Assembly (NCBI GenBank): GCA_037833965.1
Contig: AP031352.1
Location: forward strand, 24,098,501-24,162,500
Length of the DNA stretch: 64,000 bases
Source of the DNA: Marchantia polymorpha subsp. ruderalis
Taxonomy: Eukaryota > Streptophyta > Marchantiopsida > Marchantiales > Marchantiaceae
Reading direction: 5' to 3'
In this document: one piece after another, positions 35,692 to 48,199 of the stretch
How positions within the stretch are numbered: position 1 is the stretch's first letter
Layout: every line of letters starts with the position of its first letter
Program-made: the position numbers and the translations under genes
The notes under the pieces: model-generated
Told to the model about the DNA's origin: nothing
The model's database searches: none
Seen by the model: the letters and a program-made list of their open reading frames with translations, nothing else

Positions 35692-37810
35692 GATCGGGAC
35701 CTCGCAAGATCGTCGGCCCTCCTCGAACAAATTGAGCGGAATGCGAACGAATTGCCCGAACGAAATCCTGCTCCTCGTCGACGCCGATCAATGTCGCGGC
35801 GTGTCTGCGGTGCGCCGGAAGATCCCCCGCCCAACTGCCCGTTGCCCGCGTACGCTGTCGCCCGTTAGGCGCAGCTCTCCCTCCGAGGGAGCAAAGCGGG
35901 GATTCGAGGCCCCCTGCGCGCTACCCAAGACTCGCTGGCGCCGGGGCCAGAAAGGCGAAAGAGAGGGCGGGCGGAGCAGGCGCGACAAAAGCAAGAGCGC
36001 AGCGCGGAGGCATTCGGCACTGGGAGGGGAGATCGCTCGAGATCCTAAGACCAGAATCGCTCCGACAGCACGGGACGAACGAGGTGCAGCTCACTGCTTC
36101 GGAAGGGGAGGGGCAGCAGTGGCTGCACTCGGAGCTCCGCGCAAGCGAGTGCGACGATGACGACCTCAGCGCACCGCGATCGTGGAACGCAATGTGCCCT
36201 AGTCTGACTCCGAATAATGAAGACTGTCAATGCGCTCACCAACCTGGCCTCTGCCTCGTCCTCACGTTCTCCTGCTGATCGCAGCACAGCGACGCCGAAG
36301 CCCACAATCGCGAATCGCGATCCGCTGATGGCAAACAGTGCTAGCGGCTCCCGCAGGCAGCAGCTGGGATGCGCTCGCGGCCAGGCAGACAGGTATGCCG
36401 TCGAAGGATGTGTTCACACTCGGGACTGAAGAAACTCGACCACGGCCGACGCGCAGCGCACGACCTCGCCTCGGCTGGCAAGTGCCAACTGCGAACGGAG
36501 GAGGGCCCCGAGATCCGACTGTCACCCGCAGTCCAGCTCAGGCCGCTCGCCAATGGCGAACTGCAGCGCAGCCCGGCTCGTGGGTCAAGGAATAGATTGG
36601 AAGAAGGCCCGGCCCTGCCCTGCCTTGCCTAGCCTTGCCTACTGTACTCGCGGCGTGGCGCAGTAGCCTCCCCCGTGTCCGACGTTCCCAAGGCTGAGTG
36701 AGTCCGTCGGGGCCTCCTGATGCTGCTGCTTCTACGTCTCACTGTGGACCATAATGCATGCGACAGTGTTACAGCGTGAAGAGAGCAGCCGTATGGGGGT
36801 ACGATCTCTCCGCCACTCCGTCCGAGCAACGCCTGCCTTTATACCAGCTCGCTTGCGCTCAGCTTCTCGACATCAATTAATGCCCGGCCTCTCCATCTCC
36901 TACCGAACCGCCCCGACTTCATCTAATTCATCACTCCATCGTCTCCTGCACCGATGACCTGTCCTTATACCAAACGATATTAATTCCGCTTCAACGACAG
37001 CGGTAAACGTAAAACACCAGGACTGTCCTACGGCCGTCTATCTTTCTATATCTTTTCCACACCCCCATGTTCGAACACATGCTCCGCTTTCAGATTCGCG
37101 GGATCCGACATCTCAGATCTCCTCCTGTTCCCGTCGTCGCCTCTCTGGTTGTACTAACATAAGTGGCGACAAACTCCACTGCTGATCGAAATCAACCTGC
37201 TCTGCCGACTACAACCGGACTGGCCTCCCGGTCTACGGGCTGGTTCCCGGTCAAGCCATCGGCATATGCGCGTCCGGATACACAGCAGACTTCTGCACTT
37301 CAGGTGACCGGTTCTCTTTCGTTCCGGGTCAATAACCATAACCCATGATTAAATTGAAACAATATAGGGTCATGAGAGACCAGAGAGAGCGTAGTAAAGC
37401 TTCGCAGTTTTTGTAAGACGATCGCTGTAATTCTCGTACATACCTCCACCAACCATAAAGCAAAATATCTAAAGGCTAGATGTTGAACAAATTGAGGGTA
37501 CCATTGAGAAAAATGTGAAGTTGCAAGTTTTTTTTTCTACCCACAAACTTTCGCTTGTATCCTGTTATAACAACTTATCACAGCTTATGGGACCCGCAAC
37601 AACAGGTGTGCTTATTGCTTTTGAGTTGGAGGGTGGAGGAAATCCTTAAGATTTCCATCACAAACTCAGGAACTTTTGTCTGGACTGGGGTTGCTCAAGA
37701 GAAAAAGTACTTGATGGGATCACTGCATAACCCAAAATCACTTGTTGGCACCTATTATCCATTTTACGTCTAGGGAGTCTCATCTACGGTCGAGCAGCCC
37801 ATCGTTATTT
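35692..37810. other. KCS-1 upstream region, GC-rich to about 36.96 kb
   Basis: Presumed 5' untranslated region and promoter of KCS-1 (transcribed leftwards). Many long overlapping frames here reflect high GC. A TATAAA on the minus strand at about 36838-36843 is over 1.1 kb from the ATG, so it is a weak promoter candidate. A CCTTGCC-type short repeat lies at about 36606-36640. From 37 kb the DNA turns AT-richer with no gene. Confidence 0.4.
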
Positions 37811-37977
37811 ATGTTCCAATACGAATTTTTGTAATCTGATAATCTGCAGCACCAGTACTACGTTCACTAGTTCTGTCACCCTCAGCTATAGTATGGGGCT
37901 GGCAGGAAGAGATTATCAGGCCAAAGTACTCTCGCGGGAGTACTTCGTCCATAAGACTGAAGTATTTGCATGGGAAT
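37811..37977 (+). repeat. Degenerate dispersed repeat, copy B
   Basis: Partner of 32054-32174, same orientation. It has an extra segment after GTAATCTGATAATCTGCAG and a small stem AAGTACTC...GAGTACTT at about 37924-37945. Confidence 0.7.
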
Positions 37978-38337
37978 CTACAAATCATTGTAGTGACAAA
38001 ATGCAATTCAGATAACTAGGAAATTCATAAAGGTGATCTTGATATCAATTAACGAGATGATATTGATGTGATAACAAAGTCACAAAATTTCTGTCTCCAC
38101 ATTCAAGGCCTAAGGTATTGATATCGTTTCCAAATTCTTGTATCTGATAGTCATCTTTCATCACGAATTCACGCTCGGAGCTAAAGTATTCAAGATTTTG
38201 TTGACGTAAAATAACCTGCACGATCATATTTTGCGTCTCGTTGAAATTATTATATCATATCACGTAAACTGACATTTTGACCATCCCTGCCAAGATGAAT
38301 TTATTGTGGTAAATCAAAATCAATGGCGATTTGGGCA
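37978..38337. other. Intergenic
   Basis: No recognisable feature. A short minus-strand frame at 38045-38227 (ending HQYHLVN) could continue the neighbouring relic but has no motif. Confidence 0.4.
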
Positions 38338-38553
38338 TCATAAATTTGATCCTCGACGAAAGCAATGCGATGAAACACCCTTCGTCACCTTGGTCAACAA
38401 ACGAACCTTCCCCATCTTGCACACTGTCAATGTCACTAGAGCCAGCTTTTGTAACGTCACGAACTTCTTATTCACATTGCACACAGCCAATGCCACTAGA
38501 GCTACCTCTTGGAACTCCATGAGCTTGTTATCCAAAATCATCAAACTATCCAT
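38338..38553 (-). pseudogene. Coding fragment with a 20-residue repeat
   Basis: The DNA shows a 60-bp period: copies at about 38413-38466 and 38474-38526, with a weaker third at about 38383-38410. On the minus strand this is an open frame of about 72 codons from the ATG at 38553, encoding three imperfect 20-residue units. Recurring elements are K-(F/L)-x-x-x-Q-(K/E)-(L/V)-A-L-V-x-L-x-V-C. Spacing of Leu/Val suggests a coiled coil or helical repeat. No family recognised; probably a gene fragment. Confidence 0.4.
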
Positions 38554-39299
38554 CTTAGTATCAAGTGACAAGCATATGTCGCCTCCTTGTCATGATTTCT
38601 CTACACAAGCATCGCAATTTTACTATTACGGCAAGGCGCGATTTGTGACAAAATGTGACGTGAATCTTTTTGTTTTGAACTCTAAGTTGTGCTTGCTCTG
38701 CCCTTTAAGAGATAGACCTAACAATGAATTTAATCAATCCAATAATCTTATGAAAACATGGACCATAGTATACTGCAATAACGTTGTGAAATCTCATTAG
38801 GTAGAATGAATTATGTTGGATCCCAGTAAATGTTTTGCATTTCGCATAAATCCATCAAGTAATTTTCCTCTACCCGAGGGATATGTTGATTCTTGATTCT
38901 TGATCTCCATCTTACTCTTCTTGTTTGAATCACTTACCATTCTTTCAACTATCAAGCCGAGACCTGCATCACACCTAAAAATCATATCCGAACTCGATCC
39001 ATGCCCACGTACTCTGCGCTTATGGTACCCATACCCAATCCATATCCGAAGAAACAAAACCGATACTCATCACACACCCAAGTCATCTTGGAGGTGATAT
39101 CCGACTTGGATCCGAATAGATGTGAAAAAACCATCCGTTTTTTATTTAGACTTCAATTGTTGGTGGAACCGTAACATCTACAGATGTGAAAATCTATCAG
39201 TTTTCTATTTAGCTTTAGGTTTTCTACGGAAACTTAACCTGACAAGTAGATGATAGTAGCATTGAGCGCAGAAACATGAGATTGTCGAGCTTGAAAGGA
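38554..39299. other. Intergenic
   Basis: A plus-strand frame at 38306-38800 runs antisense through the 60-bp repeat and shows no domain. Nothing else recognised. Confidence 0.45.
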
Positions 39300-40640
39300 T
39301 GCAGCTAGTTGCGTTTTTTGCTCATCGTGTTCCCTACGTCCGAGAAGTTACTCTCAGATTTTGCGCTAAATGCTGGAATGGCCAACACAAAGCGGGCAAG
39401 TCAAGAAAGTACAGGGAATTCGTTTTGATGTATCTTGCACCAAAATAAAATTTTGTATTTAGATAAAAGTATGCTTTCATCGTAGCTTGTGACGAATATA
39501 GTTGTTGAGTTCCGTCATCAAAGCAAAATCAAGTTGCATGTCATAAGCGAGAGGTTTTTTGTTGATGGCGTTTTTGCTCTCATAACTATACTCGGCAAGA
39601 CGACGCGCGACACATCGATTGTCCTGTTTCTGTTTTTTATGGGGTCGCACACTGTAATTGCCGATGTCAGAGCCAATCATATGATTTTTCATCATATATT
39701 CTAGATTTATTTTGCCATGCTGAATATCGGCGGAGTCGATGCCGAACTTGTCAAGACGACACTTGGTTTTAGGATTGAGTAGTACGGCAATGACATGGAT
39801 GTCGCTTCAAACGAACTTCTCCCTGATTAGTTTCGCAAATTTTGGCTTCAAGACGATGAATGCGAGAGAGTCATTCTTCAATGTGGTTATTGTGCCATCT
39901 TTCTCCTCGGTGATGATGTCCACCGTAACAACCAGACAATAATTCAGCAGATTTTGCCAAAAATAGAGGACACAATGTAACATAAGCTCCAAAACATCTC
40001 CAGAGCTAGATTGGACTCCTGAAAGTACACTAGAAAAGGAATGAACTACTTGAGAATCTCGTGATCAATCTTGATGACCTTGAAAACAATCCGCGACCTC
40101 GTGCACGTAATATCTCGATCAACTTCGAGAGTCTCCAGTCGATGTCATATGCAAAATGCATATTCAAGCCTCGGTCGGTGACAGCTGTGACATGATCATA
40201 GATATAGATGTCAAATTTCCGTAAAACGCCCCATATTTTTCCTGGACGTCGTATTCACGGTGCGGTCCAAGAAACAGACTGCATGCAAACGTGTAGTGGT
40301 GCAGAGTGAACTCGTCATTGTTGAGATGTGCAATGACTGACAGAAAAGAGACTTTATTGATGTCATCGATCTAAATATCAATGTTGCCAATCCAAATTCC
40401 TTCCTCCATATGTGTCTCCAAGGCGGCAATCAATACCTAACGTCCAACATTAGATTAGATCTGCATATTTCTACTAATTGTGATTTGAATAGAAAGAATA
40501 TTGTCCACAAGCATGCCCACCTTAGAGTTGATCCCAATGTTGAGGACGCACTTCTTATAGCTCCTGAAACCGCTGTACTTCACAATATGAAATGAACGCA
40601 TGTCAACAACGCACATGTGCGCCAACGCCACGCTGATGAG
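39300..40640 (-). pseudogene. hAT-family transposase relic
   Basis: Read leftwards, about 40420-40190 contains a hAT-like core (TLHHYTFACSLFLGP), then, after a frame change, VTAVTDRGLNMHFA at about 40195-40153, matching the family's second catalytic Asp block (V-T-D-x-x-x-N-M). About 39910-39690 has DIHVIAVLLNPKTKCRL, like the L-D-P-R-x-K block. At 39398-39302 lies AIPAFSAKSESNFSDVGN, a clear match to the C-terminal dimerisation motif (P-x-S-S-x-x-S-E-R-x-F-S). Stops and frameshifts are frequent and no N-terminal zinc finger was found. Such transposases cut and paste hAT elements. No terminal inverted repeats were identified. Confidence 0.7.
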
Positions 40641-42090
40641 TTTTTTCTCGGTTGTTGTCGCATCGCGGCACGTTGTTATAATAGTTGTACAAAAAATGAT
40701 TTCCAAACACTTGTTCTAGCTTTACGGTTTTTCATTCGATAATAGAGACCGTACTCTTTTTGCAGATCTGTGGTGATTTTTGTCTTCAAGATGAGCATAT
40801 CTTTGGACCTCATCTCAATTTGTCATCATCAGCTATGACAAGCGTCGAGAGTGACGGATGATGAGAACAAGTGCAATGAGCACTTTGTGCAATGAGCAAG
40901 AAGTCAGGAAATCCTCCACAATCAATTTACTGAGTAATCATAATTTCCATTATTACACCTAACCCTACTCCAAACCATCTTACAAAAAGGCCAACCCGTA
41001 CTCAAATCAAACTTTTACTTACTTGTTCCATACTCATAGGTTCAGGCAGGTACTATTAGGGTTTTGGGTTTGGAAACCCGATGCAGATCTCTGCTATCGA
41101 GTCATTGCAAGCGGTATTTTATCTTTAGTTCACAGTTAAAGAAATGATACTCGAGATTCATGAACTATTCTATCTATCATTCATGACTAAGGAAATGATA
41201 CTTGAAAGTCAAGATAGTTAAAAATGGGAAAGTGATTTTTCAAATTTTCTAATGTAACGTTAAGGAATTATTCATTCTTCATTTTATTTATACATTTGTA
41301 ACTAATTTAAAAAGTCTGAAAAATAATCTACAGAGTTCTTTATCAATATATTTGATTTATTTAGAATGATTCTACTTGAATACACTGCACTCAATATCAG
41401 ATTCTAAAATTTTTAATCTTCATATTATATCAATTTTATTGAATGATAAAAAAATTATATTAAATTTTCATATGTCTATATTTTTATCATATAGACATAA
41501 AAATTAACTTTCTAGACACAAATCTAACATAAGTAGCTTTGTAACCTATGGTTAAAAAGAACAAAAATCTAGTCAAAAGAAAAAAATTTAATTATATACA
41601 AAGTCAAGATAATTCATAGTGTATTTTATTTGTATTTTTATGCAAAATTTACCAGGTGATATGATGTGTCAAACAAATTTATAATTGAATGATTTTGATG
41701 GAATCATGATCAAGATTGAATATTTTTTAATATTGAGAAGCTAAATTATTTTATCAATCACAATTTGTTTAAGATTATGATATCAAATATAAGTGTGTTT
41801 TATTTTATTATTCATCATTTGATTTACTAGCAGATGTAAAGTTATTTGAATGTCATGGTGAAGATTCGCAATTTGAGAGCTCAATCTTATCAATCACAAT
41901 CACATACTTTCAAAGTCATTTCTTTGTTCATTTACTTGTTTTTACCCACTCAACTTGTGCAAAGTAATTACATACTTTTGCAATATAAATATCAAATTTA
42001 TGCATCTATATTTAACTGTAAAAATATAATTAATTGTAGAATTTTTATCATCAAAATCTTTTTATTGATCAACATCTGTATAATGTATCA
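40641..42090. other. Intergenic, increasingly AT-rich
   Basis: May include the decayed 5' part of the hAT relic up to about 41 kb. A 10-bp inverted repeat (TATGTCTATA/TATAGACATA) lies at 41471-41499, and a short imperfect direct repeat (AAATGATACT) near 41141 and 41194. No gene. Confidence 0.5.
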
Positions 42091-42270
42091 ATGATTTGAA
42101 TTTTTTTGCTTTTGCATCAAGCATGAAATCAATATTCAATTTACAACCCATGCTAATGTAAGAATTTATTTCACAATCTCTAGATGATTTGAAATTTTAA
42201 ACTTTTGCATCAAGCATAAAGTCAATATATAATGTACAATCCATGCAAATTAAAAGTTTAGTTTACATTC
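42091..42270 (+). repeat. Two-copy tandem repeat, 93-bp period
   Basis: 42091-42178 and 42184-42270 share ATGATTTGAA, CTTTTGCATCAAGCAT, TCAATAT and ACAA-CCATGC in the same order. A local duplication in AT-rich DNA. Confidence 0.8.
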
Positions 42271-42696
42271 TTTCAATATGTGTTTTAAGGATTTAACAAG
42301 TTTAATCTTGCTTATATCAAAAGTAATATGAAGATTAATCTAAAACATATAATTTTCACTTTTCAATGTTTTGTAAAGAACTCATGAACATCATAACTTT
42401 TTGTAATTAATGTGTAAAACAAAAAATTGAAAAAAAATTTAAAGTAAATTTTTTTAGAAAAAATACAATGTCTTGCAATTTTTCATTTTAAATCTTTCTG
42501 TTTATATTTCAATAATTTTTTAATGACATAATTTTTCATCATTAAATTATTATTTTTTAAGTTTCAACCTTAAAATACTTTTTTCTCATCAAGATCTTTA
42601 ATGTAAGCTCAACTTCAAAAAAAAATTACACTTCTGAACAAACAATTTAATCTAGATACAATAAACATGTCGCATATCAAAAACCAATAATAATTT

Positions 42697-42774
42697 GATG
42701 AATAACAAAAAACTTCATTATTCACAAATGTATGATGATGTTTTTGTGAATAATGAAGTTTTTTATTATTCATC
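42697..42774. repeat. 32-bp inverted repeat, 14-nt loop, one mismatch
   Basis: Arms 42697-42728 and 42743-42774 with a single C/T difference (still a G-T pair). No target duplication is evident, so it is either a short foldback element or a templated-repair palindrome. Confidence 0.93.
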
Positions 42775-45700
42775 ATATTATTATTGTTCCTTTAGCTTCA
42801 TCATTATAAAGATATGTTAAGATATATTTATATTAAAGATGATCTATTTAGACAACCGTGAAATTATAAGGTTACATCAATGTATAATTATATAAAAAAT
42901 GGTCCACTTGGACATGAACAAACTATCAAGCATAGTTTGAATAGCTATAGAATTATTGTAACAATCCATCTTGACCTCTATCTCATCTAATGCACGCATG
43001 TTGGGAATATTCCCCTATGTAACTTTCAAAACTTGATCTTCTCATACAATTATGCTTCCAGCGTAATTAAAACTTTAACATACTTCTCTTCTTCTTCATC
43101 ATTTAAAGTCTCGTCATCCATCTTGTCATCCACGTTGTAATGTTCAACTACAACAGCAAAAATTTCTTGGTCCTTGTCCTTCGCTGTTTGATAATCAGGA
43201 TTTAAAAACTAATCAATCGTGAAAATTATAGCATTGGAAAATCGTGCAATTTGTGCTTGTAATTCTGCGCCGTTTCTTGTTGTCATTTTAGTTATTGTGT
43301 TGTTATGGATTAGATGCAAAGGATATGGGTCAACGTCAAAATAGATGAGATCAAATTAGAATCATTAAGAATATACTTCTGGCCAAGGTATACTTATTCT
43401 CCCGCTCAAAATTTACAAGATCGCAAAAAATATCCCTATATATGAGAATATACTTATAAGAAGTATACTTATATTGAATTTTGATTGTAAGTTAAAAAAA
43501 TCTCACTTTTTGCCTATTATTCAATTTCAACTCATAAATCTTCTTATTTTTTAAGCTCATAAAAATTTCATAATGTTGATAGAAAAAAAATCAATATTGT
43601 AATTTACACAAAACTTTAATCCACACAAATTTTTAAAATGATTTATGTGATGAATCCGATACAATTTTAAAATCCAAGGTGGCAGAAAAAATCTTATATT
43701 ATAATAATTACATATAAAAAAACCTTTTTAGAATCCTAATCTTGTGATATGATAAGTTTTTTAACACATTATCCAAGTCCAAATTTTGTTAGGTTTTGAA
43801 TACATTATTACTTTACGTTTTAAAGTACTTTCTTATGAAAAAAGTAATATTTTTTCATCAATATAAATCATTTGAATTGCCAGCAAAATAAATTTTCATT
43901 ATAAGATCAAAAACATGCTCTCGATTTTCAAACATCATTGAAATTTAGCACATATAATTTTTCGGAACATTCAATTTCAAATTATCTTTTAAGACATAAC
44001 CGGATGTTCATGATCAAAACTTTTAATTGATGATCATATTTTCATAACCATCAACAAATTTCACACAAAAAGGTAATATTTATTTACCTTTACCTTTTAT
44101 ACATATTTTTATTTATTTATTTAAGGACGTTTTTTTTATAAATACCAAGTTTTTCAAGGATATGAATTTATAGATAGAAAATAATTTTGTTTATTGTTAT
44201 ATATTAAATGTATTTTCATTCATATTTTGACAATAGATTACTCTTAATCTAATCAATCTTCAAAACTACTAAATTCAAGCAACCTCTTACAATTTCATAA
44301 AAAATATTAAATCAGTGCAATCATTTATGACAATGTCAAATTTAACATCATCAAATTTCCTCGTTATTAATTTATTTCATATGATTACTTGAAATATTTG
44401 ATATTTAAAATTCTACTATAAAGTTTAATTGAAAAATTTATAAAATTTTCTTTTGTAAAAAAATTAACCTGACATATTTTAAAATAATTCAAAATATTCA
44501 AAAACCTATTTTTTGTATCAAATAATTTGTAAGATTTACAAAAAAAATATTTTTTACTCTCTTTTTAGTTACATTTTTGGCCTCCGTCGTGATGATCTTT
44601 ATAATGATACAAATTTGAGGATAATTGAATTATTTTGTTTCCTTTGTATAGATGTCATGTGATGACACGAATGCTTTGAATAGTCATTTGCAACTATTTT
44701 TTCAATATAATATGAGTAACTGTATTGATATGAAATATCTAAAGTCATACAAGAATTGATCAAAATCATGAAGCTCAAAATTTTTGATAGAAGAAATCAC
44801 GATACTTTTAATCATTGTTTCATTTTTTTGAACAAAACTTAATAAATGTAAAACCTTTTGTTATGTTTTTTCATATCATGATTTAAATAATAAAATTTTT
44901 TAAATGAATAAATTTTATATGTAGTATATTTGATGCAAATAATATATAAAAATAATGAATATTCTATTTTATTTGCTCATTGATTGATAGAAAAAAGCAT
45001 AATTATAATTGATTTACACAATTTTAATATTTTGTACACTATATCATAATTTTTTGTTTTTCAACCTTTTGACCCTTTGGGTTTCCCGGGCTTGGTCTAT
45101 TATCATTTACCATTTGAAATTCAAAAACATCTTATTATCAGATTTTAAATGTGTTCATTCTCTAAGAAGATATATTATTTTGGATATAATCTTGGAAAAG
45201 CAGATGACTTTACTACCAGCATAATCTATCTATTCTTTGGATATAAGAAGATTTGCATTCATTTTGATTAATTTTTCTTAATTTTCAATAATTTTCAACA
45301 TGTTATTCTCCATTATAATAAATGTATGAAAATTAACAACACATGAACCTCATAAAGATGTGATGTCTATAACGATAAAATTAATCATCGTAGCTTGTTA
45401 ATTTTTCTCATTTATAGAGACTATATATGTATGATATCAATAAGAATGTAATTAAAAAAACAAAAAAAACATTTTCAGCTGTCTAGAACATAGTATCATC
45501 AATAATATTATTTTCAATTATATTTTGCAATAAAATTTATCATATCGAGTTTTTTCCTTTATACACAAATTTTTTGTTATTATTTAAAAAAATTGCATTA
45601 CATAATCTACGATACAACAATGTAAAAAAAATTGCATATGGAAATATCTATCCTTGCAAATGTGCAATGAATTTGCAATTTGCTTTCACTTTTTCAATAA

Positions 45701-47830
45701 CAATGAAGTTGTATGAAATTATTAGACTGTCAAAATATTTGATACCAATCTAGTTAAATAAATATTTTGTAAAATTTAAGAATGATAGAATCAAAATGAT
45801 AAATACGTTGCAAAAATCTATTTACACAAATTTTTATATCAAAGCAAAGTTATAACAAGATTTCTATTATTAATAATTTTTTTAAATATAAATATAACAT
45901 AACATGATAATTAATTTTCATATTCTATGGTGTATATTATATAATGCGTACTTTTGGATAAATATATATAATATGATTTTTTACAGTGTTTATGAAATAA
46001 AATTAAAAGGTTTAGAATTTTGTAAACCCTACCCCCTAATATTTCTTAATCCTTATATTTGGATAAAAAATCAAAATATTATATTATATAGAAAAATTTA
46101 ATCATCAAATATTTTTATATTTTGAAATAAATTTTAAAATCATATTTTCAAAATATGTATTGGCCTATGACTATATATATTGAATTAATGTAAGATTTGA
46201 AACCAATTCATCAATTATGTATTTCTTTCAATTTCTTGTATGAAATTAAATATTTTAAACAGCATCTAAAATACGTGACCTATAAAATTCATATAAGTTT
46301 AAAAAAAATCTTGTACTTTTCATCGGTTCATGTAGCAAAATAAAAACATGTAGTGATATCAACATATAATATATGTTGAAATTTAGAATACTCACAGCTT
46401 TATCAAGATTGGAGTTCAAGACTTTATGTGATTTCAAGACTTTCAAGGCATTTTATCTTAGGTTGGGTTAGTGATTAGACTTTTTTTTGAAAATGTAGAA
46501 CTATCTTTGTTTTGATTTTAAGTTACACAATTCATTTGCCATTAGTTCAAGATGAATAGATATAATTCATTAAAAAAAATTTAACATGTTCAATAAAATC
46601 AATTTATTTCAAATCAAATATAATTCGAATAGATCTAATTCAAGGCCACGATATGTCAATGCTAAATAACATAAATTATATATCTATCAACATCATCTTT
46701 AAGAATGCAGATATAAGATTTGCATAACAATTCATATTTATATATAGATATTCTCAAAAGATAGTGATGTATGAAACCAAGGGGGAACTAATTGTTGTGT
46801 TTTCTTACTTAATTCATGGTCTTTAGACACAGATGAGTTAAGATTTATAAACTTGAAATATTAAAAATAAATAAAATATAATTATAAAAATAAATTTCAT
46901 GTCTATCAATTTTTTTAAGTTGAATGGAAAATTGGATCTGAATCATAATTCTTTCCAAAATAGTTAGTTAAAAAATTTACAGAATACAAATATTGAATTG
47001 TTATCACAGAAGAATAAAGTCTGATACATATGGAAGTTCCCGTTGATCTTCATTGATATGTCATTGTAGCCTTACTTTGATGTAGTAACTTTATTAGTCA
47101 ACAAGAGACACGACTTGACACTTCATTCTCTTCATTTTTCTTGCCATGTGGTAATAAAATAAAAGAAAACAACTCTTGAAGCTCTATCAAAATCTCGACT
47201 GCTCAAAGTGTATCGAATCTCAAACCTGATAAATCTAGTCATCTTGATCCAAATATGGCCAACATTTCAAAAACATTAAAGAGTTTATGTCGTCATTTTT
47301 TGTAAAATGGTAGTGTGACAACGCAATATAACTGTCCTATTAGAGTAAATGAATATACGGTGAGCACAAGTAATGTATGATGAAGATCGCGAAATTTCTA
47401 TCATGTATCTGCTGACAACTCCAAAACTACAAACGTGAAACACCCAATTTTTTAACATGGAGATGTAAGAACACTAGCAAGTTTGTATTGGAATTCGATA
47501 GTTTTCCAATTAGGTCAAAATAGATGCAAGTCATCGAAAGGAAAAAAATTTGATAACAAGTTCCAAGATCGAATGTCATATTTGAGGAGAAACTCCACGA
47601 TCTTAAAAGTTAGAAATAATAAAATTCTCCCTATTTTTTAACTTAGATATAAATAGAGGTTAACTGAAAACAAAAAAAATTCTATGAACATTATTGTTTG
47701 GAGAAAAGTAAGATTTAAGGTACGAATAACTATTCCCTCCAGAAACCTACTCTTCCCGTGGGTCGCGTCAACGCCGATGGGTTTGCGCTATAACATGGTA
47801 GCCCTTCAAGTACCAACCAAGTAATAGCGT
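42775..47830. other. Very AT-rich intergenic block
   Basis: Dense stops in all frames and many A- and T-runs. The only coding-like island is 43050-43286 on the minus strand. I see no RNA gene or mobile-element core. Confidence 0.65.
43050..43286 (-). pseudogene. Small acidic coding-like fragment with one in-frame stop
   Basis: From the ATG at 43286 the frame runs 78 codons to TAA at 43050, interrupted by one TAG after about 31 codons. The second half is acidic (DDKMDDETLNDEEEEKY) and codes smoothly, which is unusual in this AT-rich block. No family recognised. It could be a relic of a captured gene, an exon, or chance. Confidence 0.3.
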
Positions 47831-48199
47831 TACAAGTGGAAACAAACAACTTCAACTACGTCTGTACCCGAAGCCCGGAGATTCCTGGCTCTGAGTGTGT
47901 CTACATTCCTTGGGTCACTCATAGACGTGTCACCTCCCCGCACTACCAGCTACGCTCGATGCTGCGGAACAATTTGTCAATGTGTCTACTGCTATGGCAT
48001 ACGAAGTACAGCGCGACCAGTCTATTCTACGTCATCCTGCCCTACGTTGTCCACCACGGCGCAGTTTTTGACACACAGGAGGGCACATGCCTAGGCTGAA
48101 GCGCGGCATAGGGCCGGTCAAATGGAGTCAATGTTCTTCCAGTTTGGCAGTAGGAAGTCAATCGGCCTTTGACTCCTGTGGTCCTGGAATCTTGTCAAA
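47831..48199. other. Transition from AT-rich to mixed DNA
   Basis: A plus-strand frame at 47836-48099 starts with ATG but has no recognisable domain. No other feature. Confidence 0.35.

Noticed and set aside
35692-35730. 13-codon N-terminal extension of KCS-1
   Set aside because: The frame is open, but the only initiator there would be TTG; the first ATG is at 35691 and gives a normal KCS length.
32054-37977. Direct repeats around KCS-1 as LTRs of a gene-carrying retrotransposon
   Set aside because: No TG...CA ends, primer site, polypurine tract or target duplication; kept only as a repeat pair.
38306-38800. 164-codon plus-strand frame
   Set aside because: Runs antisense to the 60-bp repeat; the minus-strand reading shows the better protein repeat.
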